Positions 48,775 through 59,038 of a stretch of DNA of 64,000 nucleotides are shown in pieces; position 1 is the first letter of the stretch, and the number at the start of each line of letters is the position of its first letter. Under the pieces are notes generated by a model that worked only from the letters and a program-made list of their open reading frames with translations, ran no database searches and had not been told where the DNA came from. Source of the DNA: an uncultured Candidatus Nitrosopumilus sp. (GTDB lineage: Archaea > Thermoproteota > Nitrososphaeria > Nitrososphaerales > Nitrosopumilaceae); the NCBI GenBank assembly GCA_905612295.1, contig CAJQRN010000007.1:1-64000 (forward strand), in the 5' to 3' direction. The translations under genes and the position numbers were made by a program.

Positions 48775-50171
48775 CTATACTTGTAGTGTTGTTCAACTTC
48801 GGAATTTTCATCATAACGGGTTTCTTCGATTTCAACAAACTTTGCTAGCTCTTCATCTGTATTTATACTCAATTCACGATTATCCCATTTTGATTCAATA
48901 AGATATGCAATCCATGCTCTAACTTGAAAAGACATTTTTCTTGAAAGGGGTTCTAAGAAACCCTCAACAATAGTTCTTTCAGCTTCCTCATGAGTTAGAC
49001 ATCTAGTTTTTAGATAGAAAATTTGTTCTTCGTCAATTTGTGCAACAGATGCAGAGTGTGTTGCCTTAACATCATTAGTAAATATCTCTAATCCAGGAAT
49101 TGAATCAGATTTTGCATCTTTATCTAAAAGAATTGAACGTCCAGATAAGAAAGAATTTGATTTAGTTGCATTTTCCTTAATTCTAATCATTCCTTTGAAA
49201 AGAGATTTAGATTTATTTCGAAGAATAGATTTTTCAACTACACGTCCTTCAGTAGATGGGCTTTCATGGTTCACATTAGTTTGAATATCAAAAGATTGTT
49301 CATTGTTTCCAAAAATAACTTCAGAGTCATTTGAGGATGCACCAGTACCATTAAGAAAATATTCAATTTTATATCTAGATAACATTGAACCAAATAATCC
49401 AGAGTACCAGTTTACTTTAGCATCTTGTCCTAAGTCAGTACGTTTTGTTGAAAAAGTTACAGCCTGTTGATCCATCATTTGTAAAGTAGTAACATCCAAT
49501 TGAGCATTTGCAGCAACATTTGTGTTCATTAATTCAAGATATGCTTGCTGTGTTTGAATATTTGCAGAATACAATTCTTGAACAAGCGTAGATTTACTAC
49601 TCTCATCTGCAAAAATAATATTTCTAGAAATAGTTGAATGTCCATCTTCAGATAAACATGTCAAAAAGTAAATGGGTTTATCTAAAATAAAATTACGTGG
49701 TATGTGGATAAATATTCCAGAATTAAAAGCAGCATTATTCAAAGCCGTAAATTTATCATCTCCAGAATCGGATGCCTCTAATGCCTTTTTTACTAATTCA
49801 AAATTATTTTGAATGGCATCAGAGATTGAAGAAATCACAAGACCTTTTGATTTTAATTCATCAGGTAGATTAATTCTATGAATGTTAGTTCCAATTTGAA
49901 TAATACAAATTTCATTTTCTAACTCACCTAATCTTTTCTTAAGAAAAGCAGGTACTGTTTCAGTAGTAGTGTTTGAAAGAGATACTTTTTCAGGATCCAT
50001 TTTTTTTGCATCAGTATACTTATTGTATAACGGAGATGTCTCAAGTGGAAGACTATCATAAATGGATAAAGAATTTTTTCTATAATTTTTTAACCACTCA
50101 GGCTCATTCATAGATGAAGAAATTTCTTCAATATGAGAAGTGTTTAGTTTTGAAAGTAATTCTTGAGACAT
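48771..50171 (-). CDS. sufD: Fe-S cluster assembly protein SufD
   Basis: SufB/D-family C-terminal region (SFLSGRSILLDKDAKSDSIPGLEIFTNDVKATHSASV). Confidence 0.92.
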   Translation of the reverse strand: MSQELLSKLNTSHIEEISSSMNEPEWLKNYRKNSLSIYDSLPLETSPLYNKYTDAKKMDPEKVSLSNTTTETVPAFLKKRLGELENEICIIQIGTNIHRINLPDELKSKGLVISSISDAIQNNFELVKKALEASDSGDDKFTALNNAAFNSGIFIHIPRNFILDKPIYFLTCLSEDGHSTISRNIIFADESSKSTLVQELYSANIQTQQAYLELMNTNVAANAQLDVTTLQMMDQQAVTFSTKRTDLGQDAKVNWYSGLFGSMLSRYKIEYFLNGTGASSNDSEVIFGNNEQSFDIQTNVNHESPSTEGRVVEKSILRNKSKSLFKGMIRIKENATKSNSFLSGRSILLDKDAKSDSIPGLEIFTNDVKATHSASVAQIDEEQIFYLKTRCLTHEEAERTIVEGFLEPLSRKMSFQVRAWIAYLIESKWDNRELSINTDEELAKFVEIEETRYDENSEVEQHYKYR

Positions 50172-50196
50172 GATTAATCAGATAAAAATTGGGAGT

Positions 50197-51597
50197 TTAT
50201 CCCACAGAGTCATCCATTTCTAATTTAATGAGTCTGTTTAATTCAACTGCATATTCCATTGGTAGTTCTTTTGTAAATGGCTCCATAAATCCATTAACAA
50301 TTAATGATAATGCATCCTCCTCACTAAATCCTCTAGACATAAGATAGAAAATTTGTTCGTCGCCAATTTTTCCTACAGTAGCTTCGTGAGTGATTGTTGC
50401 ATCCTCTTGATCAATTACCATATACGGATAAGTATCAGTTTTAGAGGTATCATCCATTAGCAATGCATCACATCTAACAGTGGATTTTACACCAGTAGCG
50501 CCCTTTGCAACATTCAACATTCCTCTATAAGTTGAACGTCCATCTAATCGGCTTACAGATTTAGATGTAACTTTAGAAGTTGTGTTTGGTGCAAGATGTA
50601 CCATTTTAGCGCCAGTATCTTGATGTTGACCTTTACCTGCAAATGCAATAGATAATGTTTCACCATATGCTCTTTCACCCATGAGATACACACCAGGATA
50701 TTTCATAGTTAATTTGCTTCCAATGTTTCCATCAATCCATTCAACAGTTGCACCTTCGTATGCATAAGCACGTTTTGTTACAAGATTATAAACATCAGAA
50801 CTCCAGTTTTGAATAGTAGTATATCTTAATTTTGCATCCTTGTGTGCAACAAGTTCAACAACAGCAGAGTGAAGTGATTCAGAAGAATATACAGGAGCAG
50901 TACAACCTTCGATGTAATGTACTTCTGCACCTTCATCAACAATGATTAATGTTCTTTCAAATTGACCAATGTTTTCGGCATTAATTCTAAAGTATGCTTG
51001 TAAAGGCATGTCGATATGAACACCTTTTGGAACATAGATAAATGAGCCACCACTCCATACAGCACTGTTTAGTGCTGCAAATTTGTTATCCTCTGGAGGG
51101 ATAATTTTACCAAAGTATTTTTTGAATAATTCAGGATGATCAATTAAAGCTTGATCAGTATCTAAAAACAAAACACCTTGTTTTGCTAAATCTTCTCTTA
51201 AACTGTGATAAACAACTTCAGATTCGTATTGTGCACCAACACCTGCTAAAAATTTCTTTTCAGCTTCTGGAATTCCAAGTTTATCAAAAGTTTTTTTAAC
51301 ATTATCTGGAACATCATCCCAATCTTTTGCTACACCTTCAGATGCTTTAGCATAATAGTAGATATTTTGGAAATCAATTTGACTAAGATCACCACCCCAA
51401 GTTGGCATTGGTTTTTGCATAAAAATTTCATAAGAACGTAATCTAAAATCCAGCATCCACTGTGGCTCGTTTTTCATTTTACTAATTTCAATTACAGTAT
51501 TTTTAGAGAGTCCTTTCTTACTAAGGTGGACATACATTTCGGTAGAATCTTTAAAATCATATTTTGTATAATCAATGTCAAGGTTTTCTGTTGTCAT
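50197..51597 (-). CDS. sufB: Fe-S cluster assembly protein SufB
   Basis: [68 protein letters not shown]. Confidence 0.96.
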   Translation of the reverse strand: MTTENLDIDYTKYDFKDSTEMYVHLSKKGLSKNTVIEISKMKNEPQWMLDFRLRSYEIFMQKPMPTWGGDLSQIDFQNIYYYAKASEGVAKDWDDVPDNVKKTFDKLGIPEAEKKFLAGVGAQYESEVVYHSLREDLAKQGVLFLDTDQALIDHPELFKKYFGKIIPPEDNKFAALNSAVWSGGSFIYVPKGVHIDMPLQAYFRINAENIGQFERTLIIVDEGAEVHYIEGCTAPVYSSESLHSAVVELVAHKDAKLRYTTIQNWSSDVYNLVTKRAYAYEGATVEWIDGNIGSKLTMKYPGVYLMGERAYGETLSIAFAGKGQHQDTGAKMVHLAPNTTSKVTSKSVSRLDGRSTYRGMLNVAKGATGVKSTVRCDALLMDDTSKTDTYPYMVIDQEDATITHEATVGKIGDEQIFYLMSRGFSEEDALSLIVNGFMEPFTKELPMEYAVELNRLIKLEMDDSVG

Positions 51598-51678
51598 GTC
51601 AATGATAACTCCGTTATATTATAAATACATGAGGAAAAATAGGGACAGCTAAATAGCTTGAGCTAAATAAGACTTGGA

Positions 51679-52485
51679 TCACACATTCAAAGTAGTTTTC
51701 ATAGCATCAAATGCACCTGCAACAGTATGAACTTCTGAAACAGTATTTTTGACTTTGAATTTTTTTAATTCATCTGAAGTAAATGGTCCAATTGCAACTA
51801 CAGAAGATTTTGTAAGATTATCAAGCAATAGATCCATAGCATAGTCTTTAGACATTATTTCAAAAAATCCCCTAACAGAGGATGCACTGGTAAATAAAAT
51901 ACCATCGACTTTATTTTGAGAAAATAATTCTCTAAATCCATTCCATTGAGTAGTATCTCTAAAAGCACAAACATCATACAGATGAATTTCCAATACATCA
52001 ATTCCAATTTTAGAAAGTAATTCTTTTAGAAAAGGGGTTGATGCACCACTACGTGGAACAATAACCTTTTTTCCAACAGCATTAAGTTTTGTAAATTCTT
52101 CACCTACACCGACTGATGAAAAAATTGTAGGTTGATGATTTACTTTAATTCCCTCTGCCTCAAGTGTAAGAGATGTTTTAGGTCCAACAGACATTACAAT
52201 AGTATTAGCAACTGCCAATTGTAGTTTTTCAAGTTTTCCTAATTGTTTGGCAGTGTTAAATAATAATTTCACAGCTTTTGAACTCATAAAAACAGAATAG
52301 TCAGGATTGTATTTAGAAATAGATTCTAAAAACTCATCAACTATTTTTTCACCTTTACTTACTAATTCTATTGTAGGCAACGGAACAGCAGTAGCATTAT
52401 TATTTTTTGCAAGTGAAATAAATTCTGAAGCATCGTCTTCTGAACGGGTTATGGCAATAGTTTTTCCACTAAGCATTATTTCCAC
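51679..52485 (-). CDS. hemD: uroporphyrinogen-III synthase
   Basis: IAITRSEDDASEFISL, VDGILFTSASSVRGFFEI; in hem cluster. Confidence 0.9.
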   Translation of the reverse strand: MEIMLSGKTIAITRSEDDASEFISLAKNNNATAVPLPTIELVSKGEKIVDEFLESISKYNPDYSVFMSSKAVKLLFNTAKQLGKLEKLQLAVANTIVMSVGPKTSLTLEAEGIKVNHQPTIFSSVGVGEEFTKLNAVGKKVIVPRSGASTPFLKELLSKIGIDVLEIHLYDVCAFRDTTQWNGFRELFSQNKVDGILFTSASSVRGFFEIMSKDYAMDLLLDNLTKSSVVAIGPFTSDELKKFKVKNTVSEVHTVAGAFDAMKTTLNV

Positions 52486-53216
52486 CCAATAACATCAGAT
52501 AGATCAACCACCCTACCAATAATTATATTTGTAGGAGGAGTCATTTTATTTTCTTTAATTTTTTTTGCAATATTTGTAACATTTCCTTTTATCATTTTTT
52601 GTTGTGGAGTTGTTCCATTTTGAATTACAGCTACTGGCATTTTTTTATCCATGCCTCCCAAAATTAGTTGTTTACAAATAATATCAATTCTAGACAAACC
52701 CATCATTATAACAATAGTATCTACGGATTTTGCAAGATTTTTCCATTTAACAATTTCTTCTTTCTTTTCAGGATCTTCATGACCTGTAACAAAAACAACT
52801 GATGATGCATATTTTCTATGAGTTAAAGGAATTCCAGCATATGTTGCAGATCCAATTCCAGAAGTAATCCCAGGAACAATTTCATATTTTATTTTATGAT
52901 CTTTGAGAAATTCAGCTTCTTCACCACCACGTCCAAAAATAATCGGATCTCCACCTTTTAGTCTAACAACATGTTTGTTAGATTTTGCATATTCAACCAT
53001 TAAATCATTAGTACCTTTTTGATGAGTGGTGTCATCACCTACTGCACGCCCAACATAGACTTTTTTTGCAGTTTTAGGAATCATAGAAATAATTTTTTTA
53101 CTAACTAGTCTATCGTACAAAACAACATCAGCTTTTTCAATTAATTCAACAGCTCTTAGAGTAACTAATTTACTATCTCCAGGCCCCGCTCCAACAAGAT
53201 ATACTTTACCAGTCAT
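52476..53216 (-). CDS. cobA: uroporphyrinogen-III C-methyltransferase (SUMT)
   Basis: VYLVGAGPGDSKLVTLRAVELIEKADVVLYDRLVS; GGDPIIFGRGGEEAEFL. Confidence 0.95.
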   Translation of the reverse strand: MTGKVYLVGAGPGDSKLVTLRAVELIEKADVVLYDRLVSKKIISMIPKTAKKVYVGRAVGDDTTHQKGTNDLMVEYAKSNKHVVRLKGGDPIIFGRGGEEAEFLKDHKIKYEIVPGITSGIGSATYAGIPLTHRKYASSVVFVTGHEDPEKKEEIVKWKNLAKSVDTIVIMMGLSRIDIICKQLILGGMDKKMPVAVIQNGTTPQQKMIKGNVTNIAKKIKENKMTPPTNIIIGRVVDLSDVIGWK

Positions 53217-54148
53217 GTCGTATTCCATTCATCTACTTTCTCCCTCCAATTTAATGCAAGATCATTAATTCCCTTACTACGCAATTCCTCACCAACTAAT
53301 TTACCCAATAATTTTGGGTTATCCTTATCACCAGAGTGGGTTACCTGTAGAGATTGTTCACCATCAACAGAAAATGCATATACAGTTAATGTCATTTTAG
53401 AGCCGTCTGATGTTGCATATGCACCCAAAGGAAATCTACAACCAGAATCAATAAAATCAGATAAAGCACGTTCAGCCTCAATTTCCAATCGAGTATCAGG
53501 GTCTTCAATTTTTTTTAGCATTTCAATTGTTTGAGAATCATCAATCCGTGCAACGATTGCAATAGCACCTTGACCAGGTGAAGGAGAGAAATCTTCAGTA
53601 GATAAAGAAGTAAATTTTACATCAACTCCCAATCTAGAAATTCCTGCATGTGCAAGAACTATAGCATCATAATTATCTCCAGATATTTTTTTAATTCTAG
53701 TTTCAATATTGCCTCGAATAGATTTTACAGTAACATCAGATCTTTTTCGTCTAATCTGAACAGCACGTCTTAAAGAACTAGTTCCAATTACAGAGTTAGG
53801 TTTAATGTTATCTAAGGATGAACCATCAGATGAAATAAACACATCATTTACTATTTCACGTTTTGGAACTGATGCAATTATAAGATTATCATCTAATTGA
53901 GAAGGAACATCTTTTAGACTATGTACTGCAAAATCAATTTCTTTTTCTGCAACGGCTTTATCAATTTCTTTTTCAAAAATTCCTTTTTGATCAATAGTGA
54001 ATAAAGGTCTTGTATCAGTGTCACCCTTAGTAGTAATTGGTTTAATTTCATATTCACAATCAGGATTAACTTTTTTTAATTCTGAAATAACCCAATTAGT
54101 TTGAGCCATAGATAATTTACTACCCCTTGCACCAACTACATACTTCAA
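53213..54148 (-). CDS. hemC: hydroxymethylbilane synthase
   Basis: GARGSKLSMAQTNWVI, DFAVHSLKDVPS, GTSSLRRAVQ, GCRFPLGAYA. Confidence 0.97.
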   Translation of the reverse strand: MKYVVGARGSKLSMAQTNWVISELKKVNPDCEYEIKPITTKGDTDTRPLFTIDQKGIFEKEIDKAVAEKEIDFAVHSLKDVPSQLDDNLIIASVPKREIVNDVFISSDGSSLDNIKPNSVIGTSSLRRAVQIRRKRSDVTVKSIRGNIETRIKKISGDNYDAIVLAHAGISRLGVDVKFTSLSTEDFSPSPGQGAIAIVARIDDSQTIEMLKKIEDPDTRLEIEAERALSDFIDSGCRFPLGAYATSDGSKMTLTVYAFSVDGEQSLQVTHSGDKDNPKLLGKLVGEELRSKGINDLALNWREKVDEWNTT

Positions 54149-55422
54149 TTTTTCACCGACTTTAATGCAGTATGATATGCATCTAATGTTTTGTTTAAAT
54201 CATTTTCAGAATGAGCATCAGATAAAAAAACGACTTCAAATTGAGAAGGAGGAATAAAAATACCCTCTTTAAGTAAAGTTTTAAATAATTTTTGAAATTT
54301 TTCACCATTTGCCTTTTTTGATGTTTTGTAGTCAGTTACAGGCGTATTTGTAAAGAAAATCTGAAACATTGAAGCTGTAAAATTAATTTGGTGAGGGATT
54401 TTCATATCAGTTGCCATATCATCCAACGCTGTAGAAAATAGTAAATTGAATCTCTCAAGTTTTGAATAAAGTTTGTTTTTTATTTTATTTATTGTCTTAA
54501 TAGAACTAATTGCAGCACTAACAGATATAGGATTTCCAGCAAAAGTACTTGCCTGGTAAACTTTTCCGGCTGGAGAAAGTAAATCCATAATTTCTTTTTT
54601 ACCACCAACAGCAGATATTACAAATCCATTACTCAAAGATTTGGCCAAAGTTGTAATATCAGGTTTAATACCAAAATGTTCTTGTGCGCCACCTGGAGAT
54701 ACTCTAAAGCCAGTAACAACCTCATCAAAAATTAACGGAATATTATTTTCTTTAGTAATTTTTCTTAAATCAGAAAGGAAATTTTTTTCAGGTAAAATTA
54801 ATCCCATGTTAGCTAAAATTGGTTCAACAATAACACCAGCAATATCTTTATTTTTTGAAATTGTTTTTTGTAAATCTTCAATATTGTTATACTCAACAAC
54901 TAATGTATTCTTGGAGACTTCATCTAATCCACCATCAGATACAGAAATGCCATTATGAGCTGAACCAGAACCTGCTTTAACTAAAACAGAATCATGTGCA
55001 CCATGGTAGCATCCTTCAAATTTAATAATTTTTTTCTTTTTTGTAAAACCACGTGCTAATCTAATAGCAGTCATCGTTGCTTCACCGCCAGTATTCATTA
55101 AACGTACTTTATCCATAGAAGGAAAATTCCCAATAATTAATTTGGATAATTCAATTTCAGATGCAGATGGAGTACAATACAAAGTTCCTTTTGAAAGTTG
55201 TTTAGTTACAGAACTAATGATTTCTTTTCGTCTATGGCCTAAAAGCAACGCACCATATGCATTACAAAAATCAATGTAACGCTTGTTATCTTCATCCCAA
55301 ATATATGCACCATTTGCTTTTTTTGTAAAAAATGGATAAGGATCAAAATAACGGACAGGGCTATTGACACCTGAAGGAATCACTTTTTTTGAATCATTGA
55401 ATAGTTTTCGTGACACAGACAT
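54145..55422 (-). CDS. hemL: glutamate-1-semialdehyde 2,1-aminomutase
   Basis: IPSGVNSPVRYF, MNTGGEATMTAIRLARGFT, GCYHGAHD, TTLAKSLSNGFVISAVGG. Confidence 0.96.
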   Translation of the reverse strand: MSVSRKLFNDSKKVIPSGVNSPVRYFDPYPFFTKKANGAYIWDEDNKRYIDFCNAYGALLLGHRRKEIISSVTKQLSKGTLYCTPSASEIELSKLIIGNFPSMDKVRLMNTGGEATMTAIRLARGFTKKKKIIKFEGCYHGAHDSVLVKAGSGSAHNGISVSDGGLDEVSKNTLVVEYNNIEDLQKTISKNKDIAGVIVEPILANMGLILPEKNFLSDLRKITKENNIPLIFDEVVTGFRVSPGGAQEHFGIKPDITTLAKSLSNGFVISAVGGKKEIMDLLSPAGKVYQASTFAGNPISVSAAISSIKTINKIKNKLYSKLERFNLLFSTALDDMATDMKIPHQINFTASMFQIFFTNTPVTDYKTSKKANGEKFQKLFKTLLKEGIFIPPSQFEVVFLSDAHSENDLNKTLDAYHTALKSVKN

Positions 55423-55538
55423 ACTCAGTCTACAATATGCTCATTATTATTCCTAATTTGACCTCTTTGGGCTTGAAATTTACCCCAAAATGGAAATACT
55501 ACAATCAGAGGTTCAACAAAGGATGTACTCCAATATAG

Positions 55539-55850
55539 ATACAAATTATCAAAAGTTTAGGCGATAATACGAAAGTAAGGGCTCTAGTAGGATTCACAGA
55601 TGCATCAGAAATAAAAGCCAAAAATAAAATATTTAATTTCATAATTCAGTTAATTTTAACTCCACTAAATCATCGTAAGCCCTTTGCGTATACAGCATAA
55701 AAAATAACATCCACCAACATTACACAAGCTAAAATATCTACTGAAAATATTAAGAAGATTGAAAAAAAAGCATTGTATGTGATTTCAAGTAATCAATTAT
55801 TAGAATTAATAACAAAGATTACAAAAATATTAAAAGAAATTTCAAATTAA
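55539..55850 (+). pseudogene. possible decayed ORF with one in-frame TAA (55698-55700) and no obvious start
   Basis: Single frame reads IQIIKSLGDNTKVRALVGFTDASEIKAKNKIFNFIIQLILTPLNHRKPFAYTA*KITSTNITQAKISTENIKKIEKKALYVISSNQLLELITKITKILKEISN*. Confidence 0.35.
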
Positions 55851-55870
55851 AGTTTAGATAAAAATAGTTG

Positions 55871-56173
55871 TTAAAATTTTTCAGTACGTAATACGCCAAT
55901 ATCACTAACATAAAGTACAATAGCAAAATTTGCAAATAAGGTTCTAGAAACTTCCTCAACAATGTCCTGTAACTTTTCTTCACGTAAAATTATTTCAATT
56001 TTAACATTTTTTTCATTTGTCAAACCCTGACTACGTAGTCCACGTGCACCGTTGCCATTTACTTCATAAGTTGTATAACCAGTAATTTCATGCTTAGTTA
56101 GAATTTCTATAATATTTTTTTGTGCTAGAATTTCACAAGTAATTGTAAGTAACTTTACAGGATAAAGTTTCAT
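55871..56173 (-). CDS. SbtB-like PII-family signalling protein
   Basis: EITGYTTYEVNGNGARGLRSQGLTNEKNVKIEIIL; overlaps the SbtA-like gene by 4 nt. Confidence 0.78.
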   Translation of the reverse strand: MKLYPVKLLTITCEILAQKNIIEILTKHEITGYTTYEVNGNGARGLRSQGLTNEKNVKIEIILREEKLQDIVEEVSRTLFANFAIVLYVSDIGVLRTEKF

Positions 56174-57255
56174 ATTAGATCCTTCAATGAATAATGGAAT
56201 AAGTCTATCGATCCTTCAGGATCATGTAGTAATGAAGATACTGCAAACATGATTGGTAGTAATACAATGATATTGTAAGGGAAAGTAATTCCCAATGCAG
56301 ATGTAATGTAAAGACTAGGATTAGCTTGTGGAATTGCATTACGTAAAACAGCTGGAGCTGCAATAAAGGAAGCACTGGCTAAAAGAAGTCCAAACATAAC
56401 GGATCCCCCCATACTAAGACCTATCAAAGTAGCCACAACAACTCCAATAATTCCATTAAAAGTAGGCATGATTATAGAAAATGAAATAAGAAAAATGCCA
56501 ACTTTTTTGAGATCATCCAATCTCTGACCCGCAATAATTCCCATTTCAATCATAAAAATTACAATTGCTCCTGTAAACAAATCATCAAAAACAATTTTGA
56601 TAGGACCAAATCCTTCTTTACCAATAATATATCCAATCACGATACTACCAAGTAAAATAACTATAGCTTTACCAGTAACGGATTCACGCAGTATTTTAGA
56701 AAGTTTTATTTTTGTTTCGTTTAATCCGACATCGATATCAGATTTAGAATCATTAGTGAAAGATTGTTTTTTAGCATTAATCTGTTTAGATACGGCCATA
56801 TTTGTCAAAAAGATTGCCAAGATAAATGCAACAGGTTCTAAAACTGCCAAAACAGCTGCAAGGTAACCTTCAGATGTCACTCCCTGATTTTTAAGAAAAG
56901 ATAATCCAACTGAAAAAGTTACAGCACCAACTGCACCATAAGTAGATGCTAATGCATAAGAGTCAAAAATATTGAATTTTCCTAATTTACGTAAAATTTG
57001 ATAATGGTTTAATGTAAACAATAATGAAAGTCCAATTGCAACCAACATAGGAACAAGCATATTTTCAAATCCAGTAGTTCTCATTTGGATTCCACCATGA
57101 AGTCCAATTGCTGCAAGAAGATAGATTGGTAAAAATTCAGATATTGCCTGTGGAATTTTTAAATCAGATTTTATTCTTGCTGCAATTATTCCAAATAGAA
57201 AAAATAGAACTATCGGCGTAAGAAGATTCGATTGGATTAATTGTAAAATATCCAT
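56170..57255 (-). CDS. SbtA-like sodium-dependent bicarbonate permease
   Basis: SEFLPIYLLAAIGLHGG, ASTYGAVGAVTFSVGLSFL, IFMIEMGIIAGQRL, ASASFIAAPAVLRNAIPQANPSLYITSALGITFPYNI. Confidence 0.85.
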   Translation of the reverse strand: MDILQLIQSNLLTPIVLFFLFGIIAARIKSDLKIPQAISEFLPIYLLAAIGLHGGIQMRTTGFENMLVPMLVAIGLSLLFTLNHYQILRKLGKFNIFDSYALASTYGAVGAVTFSVGLSFLKNQGVTSEGYLAAVLAVLEPVAFILAIFLTNMAVSKQINAKKQSFTNDSKSDIDVGLNETKIKLSKILRESVTGKAIVILLGSIVIGYIIGKEGFGPIKIVFDDLFTGAIVIFMIEMGIIAGQRLDDLKKVGIFLISFSIIMPTFNGIIGVVVATLIGLSMGGSVMFGLLLASASFIAAPAVLRNAIPQANPSLYITSALGITFPYNIIVLLPIMFAVSSLLHDPEGSIDLFHYSLKDLI

Positions 57256-57301
57256 TAGTAATATCTGAGAAAAAAATTCCTGAAATAAAAATCAATGTAA
57301 G

Positions 57302-58288
57302 TTAGACAAAAAGATGAATTAGATAAGTAAATCCAATTCCCATCCCAGCTGCACCAGGGATCGTGATTATCCATGAGAAAACAATTTGTCTGCTAACCCT
57401 CCATCTTACAGCTAGTTTTCTCCTAGCAGCGCCTGCACCCATAATTGTACCTGTGATAGCATGAGTGGTACTTGCAGGTATTCCAAATATTGCAAAAGCT
57501 GCAAGCATTAAACCCCCACCGGTTTCTGCTGCAAATCCCTGATATGGTCGAAGTCGGGTGATTTTGACTCCCAATGTTTTGATTACTTTGTATCCGCCAA
57601 AGAAAGTACCCAATCCCATTGCACTTGCTGCAGCAAAAATTACCCAAAGAGGTATTTCAAATTCGGGTATCAATCCAGCTGAAAATAAAATTAAAGCAAT
57701 AATACCCATAGTTTTTTGGCCGTCATTTGCACCATGAGTCAGAGCAAACCATGCGGATGAAACAATTTGTAATTTACCAAATATTTTATTTACAGGTGCA
57801 GGTTTGCGTTTTGCAAATATGGTAATTATTAAGCCAGTTAACAAAAGACCAACAACCATTCCACCAATTGGAGCAATTACAATTCCTGCAAAAACTTTAG
57901 TTAATCCACCATAAACTAATTTTTCAAATCCTAATCCTGCAATTCCCGCACCCATTATTCCACCCACTAAAGAATGGCTGTTAGAAATTGGTAATCCAAA
58001 ATAAGTACAAAGTGTACTCCATCCAATGGCACCTGCCAATCCACCTACAATTATGTATACTGTAATGTCATCTGGACTTACAATTCCTTTTGCAATGGTT
58101 GTTGCAACTGCAACTCCAAAAACAAATGGACCGATGAAATTCATTGCAGCGGATAAACCTACGGCATGAATTGGTTTTAAAACACGAGTTCCAATTACAG
58201 TGGCAACAGAATTTGCAGAATCATTAAATCCATTTACAAAATCAAAGATTAATGCTACAATAATTGCACCTATTGCTATCTCTAACAT
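57302..58288 (-). CDS. inorganic phosphate transporter (Pit family)
   Basis: DFVNGFNDSANSVATVIGTRVL; ALTHGANDGQKTMGIIAL. Confidence 0.95.
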   Translation of the reverse strand: MLEIAIGAIIVALIFDFVNGFNDSANSVATVIGTRVLKPIHAVGLSAAMNFIGPFVFGVAVATTIAKGIVSPDDITVYIIVGGLAGAIGWSTLCTYFGLPISNSHSLVGGIMGAGIAGLGFEKLVYGGLTKVFAGIVIAPIGGMVVGLLLTGLIITIFAKRKPAPVNKIFGKLQIVSSAWFALTHGANDGQKTMGIIALILFSAGLIPEFEIPLWVIFAAASAMGLGTFFGGYKVIKTLGVKITRLRPYQGFAAETGGGLMLAAFAIFGIPASTTHAITGTIMGAGAARRKLAVRWRVSRQIVFSWIITIPGAAGMGIGFTYLIHLFV

Positions 58289-58297
58289 TCAATCATC

Positions 58298-58927
58298 TCA
58301 AGTATATTTCAAAACAATATCTTCAATAACATCAGATACATCTACACATCTGTCAGATGCAGTTTCCATTGTCTCATAGATATCTTTTAGTTTGATGATT
58401 TTAATTGCATCATCACTTTCAAATAATTCTCTAATTGCTTCTCTATACAAATCATCTACAGCGTGTTCTATATCACTAGTATTTCGACAATGCTGAATCA
58501 TATCTTTAGGATCCTTAATTCGTTGTAATTTTGAAATCATGTATTCAACTTCTTTGGTGGCCTTGACTAACTCAATTGCCATTTCTTTGCAATATGGAGG
58601 AGGAGAAGTAATTTTGTAACTATACACTCTAGCAGCAATACCATCCATGAAATCAATTACATCATCTACTTTTGATGCAATTCTTTGCATATCTTCACGA
58701 TCTAGAGGCGTAATGAACGTTTTATTTAATTCTGAAAATATATCTCTCGTTAAAACATCTGCTTCTGTTTCTAATTGATGAATTTTTGCTGCTTGTTCAG
58801 CATTTGTAAGATCGTCAAATAAAACCACTACAGCTTCAGAAGTTTCAACTGCTTTTTTTGCTAAATTGTCTAAAATTGTTAAAAGTTCTTTTTCATTGGA
58901 TTTAAGCCACGATAGCCATTGTACCAT
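58298..58927 (-). CDS. DUF47/PhoU-like Pit accessory protein
   Basis: TPLDREDMQRIASKVDDVIDFMDG; adjacent to Pit. Confidence 0.92.
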   Translation of the reverse strand: MVQWLSWLKSNEKELLTILDNLAKKAVETSEAVVVLFDDLTNAEQAAKIHQLETEADVLTRDIFSELNKTFITPLDREDMQRIASKVDDVIDFMDGIAARVYSYKITSPPPYCKEMAIELVKATKEVEYMISKLQRIKDPKDMIQHCRNTSDIEHAVDDLYREAIRELFESDDAIKIIKLKDIYETMETASDRCVDVSDVIEDIVLKYT

Positions 58928-59038
58928 AATAACATCAAGGACATTTTGAAATTAAGGTTCATCCTCATAAAGTATATTGTTCTATATAGAGACAGTTGAT
59001 CGCAAATATTTTTGTTTGAGAGTATTTTGGAAAAAAAA

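Noticed and set aside
57423-57647. 74-aa Cys-rich minus ORF
   Set aside because: Alternative frame inside the Pit transporter gene.
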